Origin: Panopea generosa
Lineage: Eukaryota > Mollusca > Bivalvia > Adapedonta > Hiatellidae
Direction: 5' to 3'
DNA: 64,000 bases
Assembly: GCA_029582155.1 (NCBI GenBank)
Contig: CM055895.1
Coordinates: forward strand, 6,018,044-6,082,043
Shown here: piece after piece, positions 12,001 to 21,000 of the stretch
Layout: every line of letters begins with the position of its first letter
Position numbering within the stretch: position 1 is the first letter of the stretch
Translations under genes and position numbers: made by a program
Notes under the pieces: generated by a model
What the model saw: the letters and a program-made list of their open reading frames with translations, nothing else
Database searches by the model: none
What the model was told of the DNA's origin: nothing

Positions 12001-15000
12001 TCCATGAACTCAGCAGTGAGAGGTAAGTGAACTGTTCTCAACTCCATGAACTCAGCAGTGAGAGGTAAGTGAACTGTGCTAAACTCCATGAACTCAGCAG
12101 TGAGAGGTAAGTGAACAGTGCTCAACTCCATGAACTCAGCAGTGAGAAGTAAGTGAACAGTGCTCAACTTCATGAACTCAGCAGTGAGAGGTAAGTGAAC
12201 AGTGCTCAACTTCATGAACTCAGCAGTGAGAGGTAAGTGAACTGCGCTAAACTCCATGAACTCAGCAGTGAGAGGTCAGTGAACAGTGCTCAACTCCATG
12301 AACTCAGCAGTGAGAGGTAAGTTAACTGTGCTCAACTTCATGAACTCAGCAGTGAGAGGGAAGTGAACAGTGATCAACTCCATGAACTCAGCGGTGAGAG
12401 GTAAGTGAACAGTGATCAACTCCATGAACTCAGCGGTGAGAGGTAAGTGAACTGTGCTAAACTCCATGAACTCAGCAGTGAGAGGTAAGTGAACTGTGCT
12501 AAACTCCATGAACTCAGCAGTGAGAGGTAAGTGAACTGTGCTAAACTCCGTGAACTCAGCAGTGAGAGGTAAGTGAACTGTGCTAAACTCCATGAACTCA
12601 GCAGAGAGAGGTAAGTGAACTGTGCTCAACTCCATGAACTCAGCAGTGAGAGGTAAGTGAACTGTGATCAACTCCATGAACTCAGCGGTGAGAGGTAAGT
12701 GAACTGTGCTCAACTCTGTGAACTCAGCAGTGAGAGGTAAGTGAACTGTGCTAAACTCCATGAACTCAGCAGTGAGAGGTAAGTGAACTGTGCTAAACTC
12801 CATGAACTCAGCGGTGAGAGGTAAGTGAACTGTGCTCAACTCCATGAACTCAGCGGTGAGAGGTAAGTGAACAGTGATCAACTCCATGAACTCAGCAGTG
12901 AGAGGTAAGTGAACTGTGCTAAACTCCATGAACTCAGCGGTGAGAGGTAAGTGAACTGTGCTCAACTCCGTGAACTCAGTGTTGAGAGGTAAGTGAACTG
13001 TGCTAAACTCCATGAACTCAGCGGTGAGAGGTAAGTGAACTGTGCTAAGCTCCATGAACTCAGCGGTGAGAGGCACGTGCTCATAAGATGACAAAGCCTT
13101 ACACCATAGAAATAGTTTTAAGAAGTCAATCAGTTGTTATTTACAAGTTTATAAATTTAGACCATAATTAATTAATGGCTAGATTATCATCCCACTCACC
13201 ACCTTATTTTCATGCCGCTCTGACCCTTTTTATTTTCGTATATATATATATATTTTTTAAACAAATTTTTTTTAAAATAAATAAAATCCTCCCCCTTTTT
13301 AAGGAAAATTTGGATGACAATCATGCAATTAACTTATAATGGTCTTAGCCACCACCAACCACAGTGATAATAAATGTTTGTTTGAGGCAGTATCAGAAAG
13401 AAGACAGTAAATTACTGAAACAAAACAGTGTGCATTACAGGTTTAAACATCATGGTCACAGGACCTACATTAAAAAAAAATGAAGATATAATAAAATACA
13501 CTCACGTGATATATTGAACAGCCAATCCTAGATCTGCGATACAACATGAGCCGTCTCTCTTCACCAAGATGTTTTTACTCTTGATATCCCTGTGAGCAAT
13601 TGCTGGCTTCCCTGTGAAACAGTAACATAATATATAATGACATATGATTTAAACAACTGGTACAATCATTTGTTTTAATGTGGGTTAACACCATTTTTAA
13701 CACATTTCATGTTATATATGGCATATCCAGTTTTATTGGTGGAGGAAGACCTCAGAATGAATCTGAGTAGAACCACAAACCTTCCGCAAGTAATTGACGG
13801 GACTGAAACCAACGACCTTAGGGGTGAGAGGTTAGTGATCTTGAGACACCTTTGATCACTCAGCCACAGAGGACCCTTGTAAAATCATAAAGCTGAAACT
13901 ATTCTATTTCACTTTCAAATATTCCTATTATCTGTTCCATGTATACAGGTATGTGTTTGTTTCATTTTTAAAATCTCAAAGTTTTTCTCTACGGTCATGC
14001 TGTCCATTCATTTATACTTTGTATACTATATACAAGACAGACATGTTAAGGGGAAAATAAAATTCTTGCTCAGGGACACAAAACCCTGGTAAGAAATCGA
14101 ACCCATAATCTGCTGATATTTGGTCCAACGTTCTACCACTAGACCATCACTTCATAGATTAAGTATAATAGAGAAAGTTCATGCTTATAAATAACTTCTA
14201 AGGAACACATTCTTTGTTCAAAGTTATTATGTCATAATATTTCCAATCTCATTATCATATATGTATTTAAAGCACTTTCGTTGGACAACGTCAATTTTTT
14301 AAAGACTTATTTTTTCGATAAAACCCTGGATCGGGACTGCTTTTACGTTTCTAGCGTAAACAAAGAAGCATCGACATTTTGATGGTCGGTTTAACAATAT
14401 ACAAACTTAAATGATGTTCACAACAGTTCCACGCGTTTTTTAATAATAAAACACAACGAAAAAAAAATTAGATCTGGTCCTAGCTGTTTTCTTCATGTTA
14501 TTGTTTTATAGATTTCTTTGGTTCAGCGAATTTAACCAGGCGTCACAATCAGACCATAAGTTGTTTTGAGAAACAATGAAGTAGGTCATAAAATGTTCAG
14601 ATTTGAGATGTATAGTGTACCATTGAACACAACACTGGTTTACAGAACGTGAATGCTAGTCGTTGACAAAAATTTCCACAGGAAAAATTAAATAAAACCA
14701 TGTACATGTAGATCTAGTTGAAGTTCAGAAGAAGACTATGTAAATACACAAACCTTGCACGTTAAAGTTTTTTAAAATGTTCCAAATTCGCATTCTCCAT
14801 CAATGAGCGTGAATTTATATGACCTTTGTAAATATTGACACATTTTTTTAAAACAAGTGTGTAGACAAAAACTAAACAATGACGTCAGCGTCTACGTAAT
14901 GTACACACACTGCGTGTGTATTTCCTGGAATTATTAATTTTTTATTTGTCTAAATCGAGAGATAAAAGGCTGGTGTTTAATTTTTTCACCGCAATATATT

Positions 15001-18000
15001 TCGTCATTTTAACCAACTAATGTTACAGAGTTCATCTGATAATGGAAACAATAGCCGTTACGATATTATTGGATATTAGATCTAGAGAATTTGATGTCAA
15101 CCAGGACAGAAGTGATGTATTCTTACGCGTTTACATTGTAGTGTATACTTATTTTTGTTTTGTTTTTTTATTCACTTGAGGAGTTTCAAATTAAATATAA
15201 TCGTCAGGATTGGAATTATAAGGATTAAATTCATTTTTTCTGTTTTTTATGCATGTGTAAAGAATGTCTAATCACGCACAAATCTGACATAAAGTCCTTT
15301 GGACTTAATTTGATTTGTGCGTGATTTGACATTCTTTACACATGCATAAAAACCAGAAAAAATGAATTTAATCATATAATAATACATACCAGTAGAGAAT
15401 GACAAATATTAACTTACACTCTTCAAAGAGCGATCATAAAACATAAAAAACTTTTATATTCACAAAGATAGCTCTCAAAATTTACGTACTGTTAGAACTA
15501 CATGTAATATACTTTGGGTGAAATATCTTGCTATATCAGCACATCAGCTTTTTTCCTTCTTCAAAATAATGATTAATAAACATATATACTGTGTGTGCAA
15601 TAGAAACAAAGACAGTTGATTCACTTACTATAGTAGAATAACTTGTATTAATATAAATATATCCAGATTACCTCCCTTGTCTATTCCTATACACAAATGA
15701 ATATACTTTAAATATGATGTATTTTAGTGTATAAATAAAACTCCTGATTACTCCCCTTGTCCAAAAATACATGTCTTTTGAACAAATTATTTTCAAGTAT
15801 AAAGACTGGAGGAAAAAAATCCTTGTCTAAAATTTACTTAACAAAAGATTCTGCATTTAAATGGAATACAATAACCTGAGTACCTCCATTATTCATTCCC
15901 ATGCCTAATTTAGTAAATAAAATTTACTCAATAACTTACCTCTGGTACCAAATATTTCTGTGTGTAAATAAGATAAGCCACAGGCCGTGGAATACGCCAG
16001 CAGCAACATGTCATGGTGGTCCAGTGTGTTTACTGTGAGATAGTCGTATAATGATCCATTTTCATGGTAATCTGTGATGAGGAAAAGTTGGGTCCATGAT
16101 CCTGTACCTTTGATATCAGCAGCAATAAAACCTGAAATTTTTTAGAATAATAAAACATTATATCATTTTTAATTGTCTTTTATAGCCATCATTCCATTCT
16201 TTTATACACATACCATATAAATGCCCCTGTTGGGTGATGCACTTGGCACTTGGGTACATTTATCTGTGTCTAAAAAATAAAAATTACTTTCGTATAGCGT
16301 GTGTGTAAAATGACATAAAACACAAGCTGAGTACCCTTTGATTATGACACAGGTGAAAACTACAAGCTGGTGTAAGGTTGACTCTTTGAACAGACTTACA
16401 GAAATTTAGTTTAGCGCTGAATTCTACTTTGTTCAGATCAGCTTAAATTGCATCACGAATATAGACTATTTAACATATCATGTCTGTAAGGAATGAGAAA
16501 CAGTCCGGCATATCAGTTTCTGCCATTTGTCATACGATGTCATGTCTCAAAACAACGCCATTTTACCATGACAAATCAATGCCATTGATATATTTGTAGA
16601 AGTTAGAACGCAGTTCGGCGTTTTATGTACAAGAGCCTAGTTTTACAGAAAACTCCGACCGGCGAATCTGAAGTAATATTACACTAGATTAATATCCAAA
16701 AATATGCAATGGGTTTATTACACTCCTGCACCGTAAGTATGTGACAATTCAAATATATATCGTAGTTATTATCTCATTCATACACACATACCTAGTATAT
16801 TATCATTCATACACACATACCTAGTATATTATCATTCATACACACATACCTAGTATATTATCATGTCTTAATAATACTGTCTGGTATAGCTCTGTTTCTC
16901 TAAACCAACTTGCTTCCTCTGTCGTGAGAAATATCTTCACTGCTACGTTCTCTCCTCGCCATTTTGCTTTGTATACTTCTCCATATCTTCCTTTCCCCAC
17001 TGACTTGGTCAGCTGGATCTGCTTCGCTATTGTCCTCTGAACCTGAAATTAAAAAAAAAAACAAAATTGGAAAATAGACAGGAATCAAGATGTTATGTTT
17101 TACAAATGTGTGTTGACAACAATGGCAAACAACGGACGGAGGAAAAGACTGAATGATAACATATCTTTTAACATATGAAAAGTTATGCATGTATTTGACA
17201 TCCATATTTGTTGTTGGATCAATTTAAATGGAACACTCTTCTGCAAGTCCTTGAAAAAACATTGGAAAGCATAAACTACAGACTTATGAATGTAGAAATG
17301 GACACTTATTTTAAATAATGTTTAAATGCCATTTTCAACACATCACAGGTGTTATATATGGCAGATCCAGTTTTATTAGTGGGAGAAGATGTCAGAATGA
17401 ATTTGAGTACTGTTCTCTCATAAGTAACAGGCAAACTTTTTCAAATCAAGATTTTGGACCAATCCACAACCTCAGTGCTTTGAGGTCATTAGACAACAGT
17501 GTCTTAAACGATTCGGCCACAAAGCTATGTATGAAGTCTTGTCTGGAGAACTTCTCCCTCAGCTGTACCCAGATTCAACTTAACTTTGCTGGAAAGAATC
17601 AGTGTGAAGTCTAGTTTCTCATGTATCTTTTACAGTTTAGTTTGATAACATTTGATTGAGTTTTGGCCATTTGCAGTTTCAGAACAAAACTGCTTCACAA
17701 ACAGGTGTGGGATAGCAATGTATTAGAATCAAATTAACAGTAAAATTACCAATAACGGGAGGCCAGAACCACTTCCTGATGAATGGTCTATCATTTCTGA
17801 CAAGGTTTCATCATGAGGAAGAATGCCTTCTTTCTCTATATCATTTAATATCTCCTGCCGTTGCATCTCTCTTTTTCTGTATCTGAAATAGATATATAAA
17901 ATTTTAACTTTTAAAGTAAAGGTAAAGTAGTAATGTGGTGTCAGATAGAAGTCAACAATTCATTTAATATATCTATATCGATTTTAAATATCAAAATCTC

Positions 18001-21000
18001 CATCTGGGCCCAGTTAACTCAGTTGATAGTGCATGTAACTATCAATCCAGGGGTCGTAAGTTTGAATCCCACCAGGCTACTGTCTCCATGACAATTGATA
18101 TACGACATTGCATTGCATTATCATTCATTTCGTACTGCTGATTTAAAGTGAGAAAGCTATCAGTTACTTGCGGAGATGAGGTGTGCTCGAGTTCTGGTTA
18201 ATCCTCCAGGATCCCATGAAAGAGTGGTGAGATTAACTGATTGGTTGTTAGCCATTAATAGATAAAAATGACGCTAAATATTCAATCAATCAATCAAAAT
18301 CTCCGATGATTTATATTTTCTGTTTTAGGCATATAATATTAACTTATGCACTGAAAAAGAATAAATGTACATTATCCATATTTATCCACAAAATCTCCCA
18401 AAATCATTGCCATTTTTGTTGCACAATACCAAGCTATTGACACTTTTACAAATGGTGATATAGACCGCTTTATTAAAATGTATTCTTAGTTGTGGCAACC
18501 AGCTAGACATTAAGTACAACATTCATGAAATGTTTTATGAAAAAAAAGAAATGTCACTGGTAAGCGTCACATGCCCCCCAAATGGTTTGGTGTGAAAATA
18601 ACAATATATTTTATCATAAGTAGCGAATGTATCCGTAAATATCAAGAGTAACATACTGACATTTCAGACTAGACACGCAATTTCATGTTTTTCACATTAA
18701 AATGTGACCTTGACCTTTGTGTAACCTTGACATCTGATGCAAAGGTCTGGGTATTTCTACAGTACATGCAGTTGACACATCATCACGACATGTTGATCAC
18801 TTGTGTCAAGCTATTTTAAAATCCCTCCATGTAAGACAAAGTTACAGATCAGACATGAAATATCAAACAAACTGAAAGTGACCTTGACCTTTGAGGTCAG
18901 GTTCCAGGTCTTACACGAGACACGTCATCGTGTCATGTTGATCAATTGAGCCAAATGTTTTAGAAATCCATCCATGTATGATAAAGTTACCGACCAGACT
19001 TGAAATCTCAAAACAGACTCAAAGTGCTGTGAAACAAACTCAATGTGTGACTTTGACCTTTGAAGTACAAGTGAGGGTCTTATATGCAACACTTCATTAT
19101 GCCATGTTGATCAATGAAGCCAAGTGTTTTTGAAATTCATCCATGTATGACAAAGTTAAGGACCAGATATGAAATCTCACACAGACTCGGAGTGTGACTT
19201 TGAGGTATGGGTGTAGGTCTTATGCGCAAAACATCGTCATGTCATGCTGATGAATTGAGCCAAGTCTTTTTTAAATTAATCCATAAGTGACAAAGTTACA
19301 GGCTTGACACAAAATCTCAAACAGACTGAAAGTGTTGTCAAACAAAGTGTGACCTTGATCTTTAAAGTGGGTGTCTGGGTGTTACACACAACACGTCGTC
19401 ATGTTATGTTGATGAATTGAGGTGTTTTTTGAAATTGATCAATAGGTGACAAAGTTACAGACTGGACATGAAATCTCCAACAGATTGAAAGTGTCATCAG
19501 TTAAATTGTGACCTTAACCTTTTGAAGTGGGAGTCTGGGTGTTACATGCGACACATCATCATGTTATGTTGATCATTTGTAGCAATTATTTATAACACGA
19601 AATCTCATATTCTCGAAGTGTTGTCAAACAAACTTGAAGTGTGACCTTGACCTTTGAGGTATGGGAGTGGGTTTTCCACACAACACGTCATGTTATGTTG
19701 ATAATTTGTATCAAATATTAATAAAATCCATCTATGATTGACGAAGTTACAGGTTGGACACAAAATATCGGATGGAAGGACACTGCGGTTACTATATGTG
19801 ACCCCAAAGATTTTGGAATGCATAAAAATACCCAGTAGTTTTAATGGAATATCCTACATACAATTAAAAGTGTTGGCAAAGTAGCATGCAATAAACACAT
19901 AAATGAGAAACCTCTGAGACGTTAACACTTTAGGATAACAAAACACATACCTGAGATATACAAAAGTGGCAGTTACAATGAGCACTATGAGACACACAGT
20001 GACAGCAACCAGCAGTGCCACCTGGGTCAAGTTCTCATTCTTGCTGTATTCCCCTGGGATAGAGCCTAAAAGAAAAAAAACATGAGCCACAGTGTTTCAG
20101 ATCAAATACAGATCAATAAAGTTTAGTCAAACATTAGGTAGGTTATCACATAAAGCAAAGAACAAAGATGACCAGTCATTCATAACTTCAAACATTTTCT
20201 CCTTCATTTAGTGACATTTATTACATGTATACAATCCTAAATTGGTGTTTTATGGTATTTAGTGTCGCTTTCAACAATTTTTCAGTCATATCGAAAAAGT
20301 GTCAACATTCCCATTACCGGTATCACAAATACCAATTAATATTAATATTGGTTTTTATTTGAAGGTGGGGGAATATGGCTGAATGCTGGTTTTAAGTCAA
20401 CCACTGTACAACATTTTCCTCTCTTATTGAATTGTAAAAGTACTTACCTGGGTCTGGAGTTGTTGATAGTTCAACGTAGACCGGCTGTAGATCTTTGTTA
20501 CACCCATCTCGATCTGCACAACATTCTATAGATTTTGGGATCCGATGGGGTACTTTGTCTCCATGGCACTGTAGTTATTATTAATTAACACGAGTTAGTA
20601 TGTATATATGCAACAGATTATAAATTATTTATCATATTATAATAAATAAACACATACAGTTTAACAAGTTACACTATATTCTGCATATTGCTATGTCTTT
20701 GCGTAACTACTTCATTTTTTATCTTTAAATGCAGAACATATGCTTCTTTAATTTATACCTTAGTTACAATGATCAAATAATTTGCAGAAAATGTAACTGT
20801 TTCAATCCAAAGAACTAAAAACAATGATATTCTACACATACCAATGACGTTTTAGACTGTTAGAGGTTTTCGTAAGTAATATACAGGTTAGAATCTTGAA
20901 TTTGTCTGAACAAATTTATGAAAAGATGCTGCTGACAACACAAGGCAACATGATAAAACCTACATGAATAATAACATGTGAGATCGAGATCGCTAATTGG

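Noticed and set aside
10624-13094. Long minus-strand open frames encoding 14-residue Leu-rich repeats
   Set aside because: They follow directly from the 42-bp period in a repeat with no stop in one frame. They lie in an intron, start and end at array defects, and have no promoter, splice or domain support.
13506-13611. DLG in place of the kinase DFG motif as a sign of a pseudokinase
   Set aside because: DLG is the normal form in TGF-beta-family receptor kinases; Lys247, HRD, Asn353 and APE are all present.
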